From Diaporthe sp. PMI_573 (Eukaryota > Ascomycota > Sordariomycetes > Diaporthales > Diaporthaceae), in assembly GCA_021399435.1 (NCBI GenBank), contig JAJTUP010000058.1, forward strand, positions 310,001 to 374,000: a stretch of DNA of 64,000 nt. The letters run 5' to 3'. Below are positions 30,614 to 39,160 of this stretch, one piece after another. The notes beneath the pieces were generated by a model. The model was not told the origin of the DNA, made no database searches, and worked only from the letters and a program-made list of their open reading frames with translations. The translations under genes and the position numbers were made by a program. Each line of letters starts with the position of its first letter. Within the stretch, counting starts at the first letter, position 1.

Positions 30614-31996
30614 ATGGATAGTCTACCACTAGAACTGTTACACAGGGTCTCGTCCAATCTGTCTCTGAGGGATTGTCTTAAGTTCAGTATAGCTGTATGC
30701 AAGGAGTGGTCGATCGCCAATCAACGTGATGCCATGAGTATAGTAGCAAACATACAGCGTACACGACGAGATCCTCGTCACCACCTGAATCTGTTCAACA
30801 ACCCATCGGTACTGTTATCAGCTATGATCGACTGTGATGCAGCACTAGCAGGACTCAGAGCAGCAGCATACTTTTATCCTGACCTTGCAGCAGAACATCC
30901 GGACTGGAACTTCTATGTACCAAACGACAAAGGACTGTCTCATATGCACAGAGTTCTGACTGAATCTGGTGTGGAGTGGATCACTGCACATAACATACGA
31001 CCGACCAGAGACAGAGAGGATGCAGTATCAACGAGAGAATACGTGATGATAACGAAGGATGTACTGAGGGACACACCAGAGGCATACATGCTCAGTGAAC
31101 CTAGTGAGACAAGACGCCAGATCGAGAATGGCTTTGCGCCAGATCCCAGATTGACACCAGAGGAAATAGAAGAATATGAGCAGCATACGCTTCGTCACAA
31201 CATGACGCTGGGCTTCAGAAGGAATCTTGACGGCAACATTGTAATCCTAGGTTCATATGGTGGGGTAAGTGGTCTAGATCAACACACTCCTGCTTCTCAT
31301 GTTCCGTGTAAGGTGAGCAGCTGTCCTGATGGACCTACCACAATTGGTGTTCACCGCACCGTTGCTGTTATGCACGGTAGAATCACTTCGGTAGATGGAG
31401 TGGTACATCGAGTAACTCTAGCTTCGTTAAGGCCATGGAGTTGCGCATCGGTTTTTGGATTAGTATTAAACATGGGTGCGTCACATGTACAGTCACTAGT
31501 GACGGGTAGCGGTGCGTTTCACTTGTATGGTGATATCACTTCTCTTGGTAGAACCGTGGTGTGGGATTGTCGCAATGGGTTGTTTAGTGATACTACGAAA
31601 CATCTACTAGATACATATAGAAGATGTGGTCTTAACCTAAGTGTTTCATCACAGAATCGTGTAGTCCTACCTGGGCACATACAACTGGATCACATCAGGA
31701 CACTATCTGATCACGGAATAGACAGAGTAGAGTTCGGTAGTTATATTGCTGATGCTGTTAAGCACTATTCTAGTGATACAGAAAAGCTTAGTTGGGTATC
31801 GACACAGTACAGTAACCACATCCGCAGGTGGTCGAATCACAGATGGGAAACTAGTGACAATAATGGTCAACTACGTGGACTCAGACCGCGTGATCTGTCA
31901 CCACAGAGCACAGTACCAGCTGAACTCAGCACGAAGCTGTCGGATGTTATGCGTACGGTTCTGAATGATCGTTTTAAGGAACGTGTCGAGCCATAG
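30614..31996 (+). CDS. F-box protein with degenerate nucleotidyltransferase-like motif, 460 aa
   Basis: ATG at 30614. Residues 1-35 are an F-box (MDSLPLELLHRVSSNLSLRD, then CLKFSIAVCKEWS), the module that docks on Skp1 in SCF ubiquitin ligases. At about 65-105 follows AMIDCDAALAGLRAAAYFYP then DWNFYVP. In the related fungal family this place has GS-A-L and D-[LW]-D-[LF]-YV, a nucleotidyltransferase-like GS/DxD pair. Here it is GL and DWN, so the acidic pair is broken. The remainder (about 350 aa) is not recognised. The gene is divergent from the capping enzyme (55 bp) and convergent with the 198-aa gene (9 bp). A captured host-type F-box gene used to act on host ubiquitination is a reasonable inference, as several large DNA viruses carry F-box genes. 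Confidence 0.75.
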   Translation: MDSLPLELLHRVSSNLSLRDCLKFSIAVCKEWSIANQRDAMSIVANIQRTRRDPRHHLNLFNNPSVLLSAMIDCDAALAGLRAAAYFYPDLAAEHPDWNFYVPNDKGLSHMHRVLTESGVEWITAHNIRPTRDREDAVSTREYVMITKDVLRDTPEAYMLSEPSETRRQIENGFAPDPRLTPEEIEEYEQHTLRHNMTLGFRRNLDGNIVILGSYGGVSGLDQHTPASHVPCKVSSCPDGPTTIGVHRTVAVMHGRITSVDGVVHRVTLASLRPWSCASVFGLVLNMGASHVQSLVTGSGAFHLYGDITSLGRTVVWDCRNGLFSDTTKHLLDTYRRCGLNLSVSSQNRVVLPGHIQLDHIRTLSDHGIDRVEFGSYIADAVKHYSSDTEKLSWVSTQYSNHIRRWSNHRWETSDNNGQLRGLRPRDLSPQSTVPAELSTKLSDVMRTVLNDRFKERVEP

Positions 31997-32005
31997 TCGA
32001 AGGAT

Positions 32006-32602
32006 TCATTGTGAATGATTGGCAGCTGGTTGAGCGAGATCAGCTAGTTCAGGTATTATGTCCATTGCTTCCTGTAGCGTACAGTTAAAACATGCACACC
32101 CAAGTATCGAGTCACCACAGAGCCACCAGTGTGGTCCCTCAATCGTAGTAAGCTCATCTTCATTAGCTGGCCTCATTGTACAGTTAATGGGGTATATAGG
32201 CACTGTACCATTACTCGCTCTAGCAAATTCTATTGTTACAGCAGCAAGTGTTCCAATGATATCGTGCTGAGTCAGCTCACCCACAGTGATGTGCTCCTTG
32301 ACTGGTTTACCATCGGCTGCATCTAGCTCTCGGAGCCACCGAGGCCGCTGTATGGACTTGTCTCTACTTAGAGTCACCGTGTGTCTATTCATTGGTCTTA
32401 CTGCTACCGCTGTTCGGCCGGCTTGCTGTGGTTGCATTACAGCCCACATTTCATGTGTTATGTTAACATCCATCTTGTATACTGTGAAGGCTTCATCTTT
32501 TTCCTTAGTGGACACGGTCTCTAGACTCGATGGAACAACAAACTTGTAAGTGAGTATCTCCCGTCCAGTTGCAGCATCCACAGTGGAGACTGGATAAGAC
32601 AT
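32006..32602 (-). CDS. unrecognised protein of the virus-like cassette, 198 aa
   Basis: The ATG at 32602 is chosen because it lies 20 nt from the promoter palindrome. The upstream frame has no ATG. The protein begins MSYPVSTVDAATGREIL and has beta-rich segments (YKFVVPSSLETVS, VYKMDVNITHEMWAVM), a basic stretch (SRDKSIQRPRWLREL) and a C-terminal part with HWWLCGDSILGCACFNC. The Cys residues could bind metal. I recognise no family. A single-strand-binding or transcription accessory role would fit the company of a capping enzyme and a polymerase, but nothing in the sequence proves it. Its stop is 9 bp from the F-box gene's stop, and it is intronless. Confidence 0.7.
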   Translation of the reverse strand: MSYPVSTVDAATGREILTYKFVVPSSLETVSTKEKDEAFTVYKMDVNITHEMWAVMQPQQAGRTAVAVRPMNRHTVTLSRDKSIQRPRWLRELDAADGKPVKEHITVGELTQHDIIGTLAAVTIEFARASNGTVPIYPINCTMRPANEDELTTIEGPHWWLCGDSILGCACFNCTLQEAMDIIPELADLAQPAANHSQ

Positions 32603-32656
32603 GATGACATGACGTATATACAGCAACTATGTTGCGCATGCTACAGCAAATCGACC
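32603..32656. promoter_or_regulatory. divergent promoter with centred palindrome (198-aa gene / polymerase-like gene)
   Basis: The 54-bp gap has GCAAC-TAT-GTTGC at 32623-32635, centre 32629, the midpoint of the gap. It leaves 20 nt to the minus-strand ATG and 21 nt to the plus-strand ATG. The arms are identical to those in 30559-30613, while the three central bases differ. On one side of each gap the start codon is preceded by GTCATC. Confidence 0.65.
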
Positions 32657-33238
32657 ATGGAGAGACAACACATGAGACGCCGAGTCTATCCTGGTGCAGA
32701 CGTGGTGTGTGATTATGTGGTGACCTCTATGAGGTTCAAGCCTTTCGCAAGTGGAGAGAGCTTCCGTACGTTAGATGTAGCAACACTAGCAGAATACGAA
32801 TCAGGATGTCATGTACATGCTGCATGTCATGGTCATATGTGTAGAGCACCATCAGGTTGCATATTGCTTCCTCAGTCAATGTCGATGAGATCAATGGACA
32901 TAGCTACTCAGTATCATGAGGCATCGAAGCAGGCATTCTCCAAGGATACAAGAGGATACATCGATGCACTCAAACAAACCAATCTAACCAAGGATGGTAC
33001 GTACAGAGTGGTGATGTCGACACCAGTGTCTGGTAGTATGAGACTACTGGCAGTTCCCCAGTGGGAGGCGGGAAGAGGATCGCTTTGTGTATCAAGAAAT
33101 CTAGCATCCAAAGTGAAGATATGCAAGAAGACATACGATGCTGACGGAAACGTTGGGGTCAAATATACAGAGTCATCTTTGGAGGAGGGAGACTGGGTCA
33201 TTGGTGTACGTAATTTTACATGTGTATTACTGTTCTGA
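32657..33238 (+). CDS. DNA-dependent RNA polymerase largest-subunit-like N-terminal fragment
   Basis: ATG at 32657 has perfect context (GACCATGG); an earlier ATG at 32609 would almost touch the divergent gene. Blocks resembling the largest RNA polymerase subunit appear in order: SMRFKPFASGESFRTLDVAT (compare the QF..FSP-E-I...SV start), a Cys/His segment CHVHAACHGHMCRAP (in place of C-x2-C...CPGHFGH), VSGSMRLLAVPQWEAG then SRNLASKV (compare VDFSARTVI.P...GVP), and SLEEGDWVIG, where cellular enzymes have DGD-V-NRQPSLH. The linkers are far shorter than in cellular enzymes. After ...DWVIG there is a GTACGT sequence at 33206 and the frame soon stops at 33238. The catalytic DFDGD part is absent. 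This would be the 5' end of a larger gene broken by integration. The family call rests on motif order only. Confidence 0.45.
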   Translation: MERQHMRRRVYPGADVVCDYVVTSMRFKPFASGESFRTLDVATLAEYESGCHVHAACHGHMCRAPSGCILLPQSMSMRSMDIATQYHEASKQAFSKDTRGYIDALKQTNLTKDGTYRVVMSTPVSGSMRLLAVPQWEAGRGSLCVSRNLASKVKICKKTYDADGNVGVKYTESSLEEGDWVIGVRNFTCVLLF

Positions 33239-33313
33239 AACCTGTACTTTATTGTAGTATAGTGATCAACTGGGTACTATGATACTTTTACCCTATGTTC
33301 ATCTCTTCCGTAG

Positions 33314-33640
33314 GTTTTGTCGCGCATCAAAGTTCCGCAGCGGTGTACTTCCACGTCAGCTCCAGTAAATCCGTCCCACTCCGGGCGTCGCTATCAGTAC
33401 CCCTATCGAAGACAGTCATAGGCCGACATACAGGTATAGCCCATCCCTGTGGCGCCACAGGGTATGCCGCCTGTTTCGTTCAATGTGAGAGGAACAAGCC
33501 AAAGGTGTCTAAAGCCACAGTGGCCCTCGGAAGCAACATCATCAAAGACATCAATAAGATCCGCAAAGGTCAGACCAACGAGACCGACCAGGAACTCAAA
33601 ACGTGGAAAGTCAAACCAAACGAGTACGGCTATCTAGTAC
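33314..33640 (+). pseudogene. Pro/Gln/Ser-rich frame with two internal amber stops
   Basis: Just after an AG at 33312-33313, one frame runs for about 110 codons with Pro-, Ser- and Arg-rich residues (VPQRCTSTSAPVNPSHS, PIPVAPQGMPPVSFNV) and TAG stops at 33419 and 33437, ending near 33637. If the GTACGT at 33206 and the AG at 33313 form an intron, this frame continues the polymerase-like gene in phase. Both stops could be C-to-T changes of CAG codons. The sequence does not show polymerase motifs, so the link is uncertain. An overlapping frame (33295-33657) is also open. Confidence 0.3.
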
Positions 33641-33754
33641 TGCATCAAATTATATAAATCTAGTGCTTTCTGCCATGCCATGACTGATGTGTTGAACATC
33701 GCCCTTTCCCTCGTCTGACACAAACCTAACTACTTTGAACCTGCTCCAATCTCA

Positions 33755-35029
33755 CTATAGCAAGTCCCCCGAGGCCTTCCTCGGGATAGGCATCTCTGCT
33801 TGGGTCAAAAGATCTATGATCTTTTTCTGGTACTCCTCCATGTTGTAGTATTTGAAAAATTCAGACTTGCAAACAACCCTTATATTCTCCTCGTTCTCTT
33901 CATCACTAGGAGCTTCTAAAACACATCTGAGGGTTGGACAAGCGTCCTTCCCATGGTCCCAGAACGTTTGTGCATTGTTGCGGTCCTTTGACTGACAAAT
34001 TTGCGATGCCGGTATACCGCCAATTGGTACCTCATAGCCCACATCTATGAGTTTTGCACCTCTCTCCTTGAATTCTGTAACTGTTAGATGTGACAAATAC
34101 TATATTGTGCTCATATTAGAACTTACTTAGATCCTCAAGGTCCTTTCTTTTGGTGGCCTTCATCCCGCCGATATCCCTGCCGCCAGAATCCTTGATATGC
34201 TGTTTGTATTGTTTCTTCTTGTCTTTCAGTTCCTCGCTGCTGACTGGTTGGAATATAAGCCGCCGACGATCACCATGGAGAGGCGGAAGGTGTAAAGCAA
34301 TCGTGCCATGAGTAGTGCAGTAGACCTCCGCCTTCACCTCTCCTTCCTTCCCTGTTATCGGGTCGCACGAATAGAGCATCTCAATTGGATGACCTGGCTG
34401 ACTGTGGCGTTCCTCACGACTGTTGGCTGTATGTGGATTGCCCGAAGGACTTGCCTTCGGCTGCGCACTTTTACTGGGATTCGACGGATTTTGCCTTCCA
34501 TTTTCGTCGTCTGGTCCCGACTCATCCTCTTCATCCGAATCATCCATTCCGGGTTGAACTGAAAGTGCTATGACTGGTTGCGAGCTAGTCTTGGGAGCCT
34601 GCTTATTTGACGCGGCAGTAGGCAGCCCTTGAGTTTCTTCCTCGTTAGACTGATATTCATCAATATCACTCTCAGTGGTTCCATCGTCTCGCTGTTCAGC
34701 TTCAGGAGGTGGAGTCTCCTGTTGCTTCAGCTCGGTTTCTGTCGTCGGTCAATCATTGGATCGTTGTGTCGCCATAGCTTTAACCTACCATAATACTTCT
34801 TCAACCTTTTGGCAGCAGCGATTGCCTTCTTCTCGCTGTTGGCCCACTCAACTGGGTAGTCGACTTCATTCTTCTTGCGTTTTGTACCTTTTGAAACGCT
34901 TTCAATATACTTAACAGTGTCTTTTCCAACCTTGGAAACGATTGCCTTGTTTTCTGCAACATAGTTAGTCAGATAGCGCGCGACTTCTTCAGCTTCTTTC
35001 GAGCTTTTGAAGGTAGAATTAGAGGCCAT
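33755..35029 (-). CDS. fungal hypothetical protein, three exons, 392 aa
   Basis: Exons on the minus strand: 34789-35029, 34127-34738 and 33755-34080. Intron 1 (50 nt) runs GTAGGT...GACAG, intron 2 (46 nt) GTAAGT...CTAACAG. Both keep the frame (241 + 612 + 326 nt). The N-terminus is a charged helix (SKEAEEVARYLTNYVAENKA, EKKAIAAAKRLKKYY). The middle is acidic and disordered (MDDSDEEDESGPDDENGR), and the C-terminal half appears folded (EVYCTTHGTIALHLPP, AKLIDVGYEVPIGGIPAS, FKYYNMEEYQKKIIDLL). No named family. Typical short introns make it a good host gene next to the virus-like cassette, and it probably marks that cassette's right border. Confidence 0.7.
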
Positions 35030-36108
35030 GGCGCTGATGATGATATCTCTTCAACGGACAAGGTTGAGATTTGCAATGAATGAGATGAATGCTATATGAG
35101 TGGGATAGTCAAAGAAACAGAGTTGTAAGAAATTATGATTCGAAATCTGTTCGCAAATGTTCAGGATATCTGGAAATATGGTAGGACTTTGAGAAATACT
35201 AGGTTATTAAGAGATAGCTGATACCCTTTATATAATAATGTAGAGAAGATATCAGGAATGCAATTAGGAAGTCATCATAAGGTTTACAGATTAAGGATTC
35301 GCAAGGTTTATTTTCTGATCAAAACTTGGACCAAAACGCGTTAGCTTATCACTTTAAGATTTGAAAATTTCATTTCATGAACGACCTTCCTCCATTGCAG
35401 ATGCCTGGAGAATGTCGTGCCGATATCTCGGCATAGAAGTCAAGGAATCTGTTTGGCAGTACCAGGAGTGAAGTAGTCGAGATTATGGTCATCATACGGA
35501 CCAACCGCGCCGGACCCATCTGAGGATTGGATTCTCTGAAGGCAATATCTCGCCAACTGATGGATTAGATTGTAGTGATGACGGATATATAACTCAGCAA
35601 GACGACGGCTGGTGAGAGCAGGCGTGGCGGCCGAGCGTGCAGGTACACAATTCACAATCCGCATGCCATAGGGTGGGTGGGCACTCGCAAGAGTACGGGG
35701 GATAATGGCAATGACCTGATCACGTTTAGCGAAGACATTCTAAAGATGGAGACATGCGGGCCCAATGTAAGCGCTCTACTCAAGCTTTCACGAGTACAGC
35801 GTTCTGCAAAAACGTAATCCTTTGCATAGTCTTTATCCCTGTTCCTCAACAATAAGCCTTCCCTTTCATCTAAACTAACAAAAGATCCCGCGCCAGTTAT
35901 ATACTATTTTATACCGTAATACTTATCTTCTCACGATATGTATTTTTGAGAAACTAAGTAGGTACTTCTCTAAACACGGAAAGTACTACGCGATTGTTGA
36001 ACTTGAAAACTTATTTCTTCAGCGCAAACCATATCCGATTTCGAGACAGCCAGCAAAGACCTATCTAACCTCGCCCACACAAGTCCCATCGACCAAGAGG
36101 GTTTGATC
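35030..36108. other. intergenic, no gene seen
   Basis: A+T-rich, without convincing frames. TATA-like TATATAAT lies at 35231. Confidence 0.4.
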
Positions 36109-37245
36109 ATGGCTACATCTCCTTTTTTCTCACAGCTTCCTGCTGAGCTACTCCCTTCTTGTCCTAATCTGTGGCTATCGCTGCTAGTAGGTGGACAGAA
36201 GAGCCATTTGCTCTTTGGGACGCGGGAACTGGACATTGACCGGAGCCTTCTGCTCGTCCTCCGAGGTCGTTGTTCCTCTCCGATGCCAGCAATAGCACCT
36301 TCCTCAACCCGTAGCAACGCGTGCGCGCGCTTCATTGATTGCCAACTTCCGGTTGCCATCCTTATCCTCGAGCCGCTCTCCGTGGTCCAGCTGGTGCTGG
36401 CGCACACGACAGTACTCGGATCGTTGCGGAATGAGAGTATTCCTGACGAGAGAGCCAGTACTCTGGGACCAGACAAGAACCTGGTCCTCGACATAGGTTC
36501 TGGCTCGGGGCAGTCTTCGGAGGCATTCAACTCAGTGAAAGGATGCTCTTTCATACTCATAGAACCCAATGAGCAGCCTTGCAAGTCTCTCGTGAGACGC
36601 CTCGGGCTCAGGGGATTCGACAACGACCCCCGCTCCATCATACCCAACATGACCCAGCTGAGAACGGGAACTAGGAAGTACCAGGTCTTGAATTGTACCC
36701 TGGAGCAGTTTTTGACTGACAAAGCAGTGATGACCAACGTGAAACCCGTGATCAAGTGTGCTGTCGTGTGCTTCAGTTCCCAATACGTCATGCGGGACTT
36801 GCACACCCTCGTAGACAACTCTATACCCTTCGTGGGGTGTTACTACCCCTACAAAGGCATGGTACCGGGAGAGTGCATAATAGACTCTGGAGGAGTTACG
36901 ATAAGAATGGAGTCCAGGAGCACCGCTTCCGTGAAGTGGGGAGGCGACAGCGCGTACACTGAACCTGTGGTGGAAGATGATATTATAGACTTCTCTATCC
37001 ATAAGCTGGCGGCTACGGATATGGCTGGGCATCCTCCCAGGGACTCCAACGAGTCTATGATTTCATATACCCCCAAAAGGTATGCTATTTGGTGCGAAGT
37101 GAAAAAAGCTGTGTTCAGGGTTGAAGTCCCAATCACAGGGCATAAAGGATTGCGCTGGCAGGCAGAGGCCAGCTGCGTACGTTGCATTAAGGTTGGATTC
37201 ATCAGGCTCCTGGATACGCGGAAGGTAAGGCGGGAATTGACATAG
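36109..37245 (+). CDS. second, diverged copy of the viral-type capping methyltransferase domain
   Basis: From about 36460 the frame reads NLVLDIGSGSGQSSEAF, ILIEPNEQPCKSLVRRLG, VCFSSQYVMRDLHTLVDNSI and SVKWGGDSAYTEPV. Block by block this follows the methyltransferase half of the capping enzyme at 28393-30558 (IILDVGTGTGQSLDAI, LMEPDLDRCK, FSMQFVTEELHYV, IRWGRDAAYHEPI). No guanylyltransferase motifs precede it. The 115 codons before the domain (from the ATG at 36109) look like unrelated, rather G+C-rich sequence that is also open on the other strand. The tail after 37120 overlaps a convergent frame. The copy is uninterrupted over 1.1 kb, so it is either recent, selected or lucky. It belongs to another viral gene or a second integration. 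Confidence 0.65.
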   Translation: MATSPFFSQLPAELLPSCPNLWLSLLVGGQKSHLLFGTRELDIDRSLLLVLRGRCSSPMPAIAPSSTRSNACARFIDCQLPVAILILEPLSVVQLVLAHTTVLGSLRNESIPDERASTLGPDKNLVLDIGSGSGQSSEAFNSVKGCSFILIEPNEQPCKSLVRRLGLRGFDNDPRSIIPNMTQLRTGTRKYQVLNCTLEQFLTDKAVMTNVKPVIKCAVVCFSSQYVMRDLHTLVDNSIPFVGCYYPYKGMVPGECIIDSGGVTIRMESRSTASVKWGGDSAYTEPVVEDDIIDFSIHKLAATDMAGHPPRDSNESMISYTPKRYAIWCEVKKAVFRVEVPITGHKGLRWQAEASCVRCIKVGFIRLLDTRKVRRELT

Positions 37246-37505
37246 CCCTGAGGTCCAGTCGAGATTTGCAGTTCCCGAGGGTAGTGAGGACCAAGGCGGG
37301 AAATCGGAGGAAAGGAGACCTTCCAAATTATGATCGGCTTTTACAGCCAAGTCTTGATCTTGGATCTCTCGAGGGCCAAGTGCGACTCTTTCAACCTTGA
37401 ACAGGGAGCCAGACGAAGCGTTGTCATCATTCATCGCGTCAAAGACCTGTTTCTCTGGATGCGGTGTGGAAGGCGAGGAAGCTGACCTAAGCTGATTTTC
37501 GTCCA
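37063..37505 (-). CDS. hypothetical protein, 147 aa
   Basis: ATG at 37505 (MDENQLRSASSPSTPHPEKQ). The sequence is acidic and Ser/Pro-rich, then LEGLLSSDFPPWSSLPSG and a C-terminal DWDFNPEHSFFHFAPN. The composition resembles a fungal transcription-factor tail or a disordered regulator. A GTGAGT donor-like site lies just upstream of the ATG, so a 5' exon is possible. It overlaps the methyltransferase-like frame on the other strand by 183 bp, so at most one of the two is fully coding in the overlap. Confidence 0.4.
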
Positions 37506-38326
37506 TAGCGCCGTTGGTTGAAGATGTAGCGGGGTAGTAACTCACGAAGCAAGGCTTCTAAGGTGGTATCAGGAAAGATAATTGAATGCTAGCATATGAG
37601 GCTGATCCACTCTTTATATAATTTCCCTCCTGCTGCTTCTTTCAACCGTAACCTTGTAGAAGTCAATCAAGTTACAGACCTCCAGAATGTCCTTTTGTTA
37701 TTGAAGTATCCAACTGCAGCAACCCTAAATCTGCTCGACCCGGAAGACGTGTACGTCCCGGACGAGCGGACCCAGGCAGAGATAGTTATAGATCATAGTA
37801 TATGCAAAATAGTTGAGGCACGACCTCTAGACTTGCTCGGCCATTTTTACGCGCTTCAGGGTCTTCTCACTGGAATTAAGTTTCAATAAAGGAATCCGTC
37901 GTTATACGACGACCAAAGAGGAGGCGAAAGTGCTCTCTGTAAGTATCGAGACCCAGGGATGATGCCTAGCCCCTATTATTCCTTTCGACAGCTTCACCTA
38001 TAGCCCACAGCCCCCCATCTTCTCATCCATCAACTTCCTCCACTTGGTGCCATTCCTCAACAGCAAGTCGCCCATGGCTATTTGAAATAACGACTTGACA
38101 TCGTCGCGACATTAGGTATTGTATCCTGGTCTGTGTCGAAAGCCTTTGTGGCCAGGGTCGCATCAGCAAGCAATAATCGACCGCTCTATCGATCGTCTGG
38201 AGTCCAACTCCACGCCCAAAGGTTAGAGGTCCCCACGCCGACGTCACACAGGACCGGCCCTTGGCCGAAAAGGAACAATAATAGCACTATTCCTGTTGTT
38301 CACCTCAAGAATCCGTAACTGCCAAC
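37506..38326. other. intergenic, no firm gene
   Basis: A plus-strand frame at 37596-37889 (LLLKYPTAATLNLLDPEDVY) is open without known motifs. I do not call it. Confidence 0.35.
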
Positions 38327-38635
38327 ATGGACTGTTCATCAAAAACATCAGTTGTGTATGTGTGGACTTGCGTAAGTAGACGCCCAGTGCAACCCTCCAC
38401 GGAGCTAGTCAGACTGCTAACAAAAGCACAGTGTTTTTGCGGGCACCAACCGATGAACGTATTGAAAACCAATGAGTGCATCAGTTGTGGTCAGGCAAGG
38501 TGCAGTAATTGTCAAATGGTCCCCCATAAAGCAGCTACTTGGAAACCCGGCAAATCCGATGCCGAAGATCCACCACCACCATATGAGGAGAAAGCCTCGC
38601 GATCTTTCTCGATTACCAGCTCTTCGAAGCAGTAG
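38327..38635 (+). CDS. small zinc-ribbon protein, two exons, 82 aa
   Basis: ATG at 38327. A 60-nt intron (38372-38431) has a perfect GTAAGT donor, GCTAAC branch and CACAG acceptor and is in frame, so the unspliced frame is also open. The spliced protein has VYVWTC, then CFCGHQ, ECISCGQARCSNC. Three Cys pairs (C-x-C, C-x2-C, C-x2-C) form a small treble-clef or zinc-ribbon unit of the kind seen in many short fungal proteins (W-x-C-x2-C-G-H pattern). The tail is Pro-rich (EDPPPPYEEK). Binding of RNA, DNA or protein cannot be distinguished. Confidence 0.6.
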   Translation: MDCSSKTSVVYVWTCVSRRPVQPSTELVRLLTKAQCFCGHQPMNVLKTNECISCGQARCSNCQMVPHKAATWKPGKSDAEDPPPPYEEKASRSFSITSSSKQ

Positions 38636-38866
38636 TTCGTGGTTGCGAATCGGCGCATGATAATTTACTTCAATTAAACTTCAATGCCACAAATTGAACA
38701 GAGGCTTGTGGGGATATCTTCAACACAGCCAGGAGGGACGCCCAGGGCGGCTTGGGTAAATACCCATTGGTTCTTGTCAGCGTCGGCAGTGAGGGACTCA
38801 AGCTGAGGTATTTTGCTGCTTGCGTCGTTGAGCAGCTGCTGCAGGAGCTGAATCTGTGAGCGTACG

Positions 38867-39160
38867 TCATCTTGCCCCGCCGCCCCATCTCCCTTCTCGC
38901 CGCCTAGCTCGCGAGAGCATGTCGCGCATAACCTGCGTCCGCTCCTGGAAGGAATCCGTCTGCACCATGGCCAGCAGACGCTGCTCGCTGTTGACCTTCC
39001 AGCTTGGCGATAGATTGAGCCCCGGTAGGATAGATTTATGCATGTAGCCGAAGGGCTTGGGGTAGCCCTCGATCATAAAATAGTAGTAATCTTGCATCCA
39101 GGCCTTGTATACGGCCGGATTTTTGGGATAGTATGGCCATCTGGAGCGCGTTAGCTGCAT
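38867..39160 (-). pseudogene. N-terminal fragment of a Nudix-type (DUF4743-like) protein
   Basis: The frame opens at an ATG (39160) and reads YYPKNPAVYKAWMQDYYYFM, GYPKPFGYMHKSILPGLNL, then FQERTQVMRDMLSRA. In fungi this pattern (Y-F-V-.-GYS.PFGYVH..., ERT...) precedes the Nudix box of thiamine-pyrophosphokinase-related Nudix hydrolases. Here the frame leaves the family after about 90 residues and ends at 38867. No Nudix box (G-x5-E-x7-REUxEE) follows in any frame down to 38670. It is a truncated copy. Confidence 0.55.

Noticed and set aside
32609..32656. earlier ATG (32609) for the polymerase-like gene
   Set aside because: It would leave 6 bp to the divergent gene's start and break the symmetric spacing; 32657 has the better context.
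36340..36360. GGCAACCGGAAGTTGGC as another cassette promoter palindrome
   Set aside because: The spacer is five instead of three, one arm is imperfect, and it is not placed 20-21 nt from a start codon.
35970..36818. 282-codon minus-strand frame opposite the methyltransferase copy
   Set aside because: Most of it mirrors the clearly homologous plus-strand methyltransferase, so it is a shadow. Only its 36109-36420 part is ambiguous.
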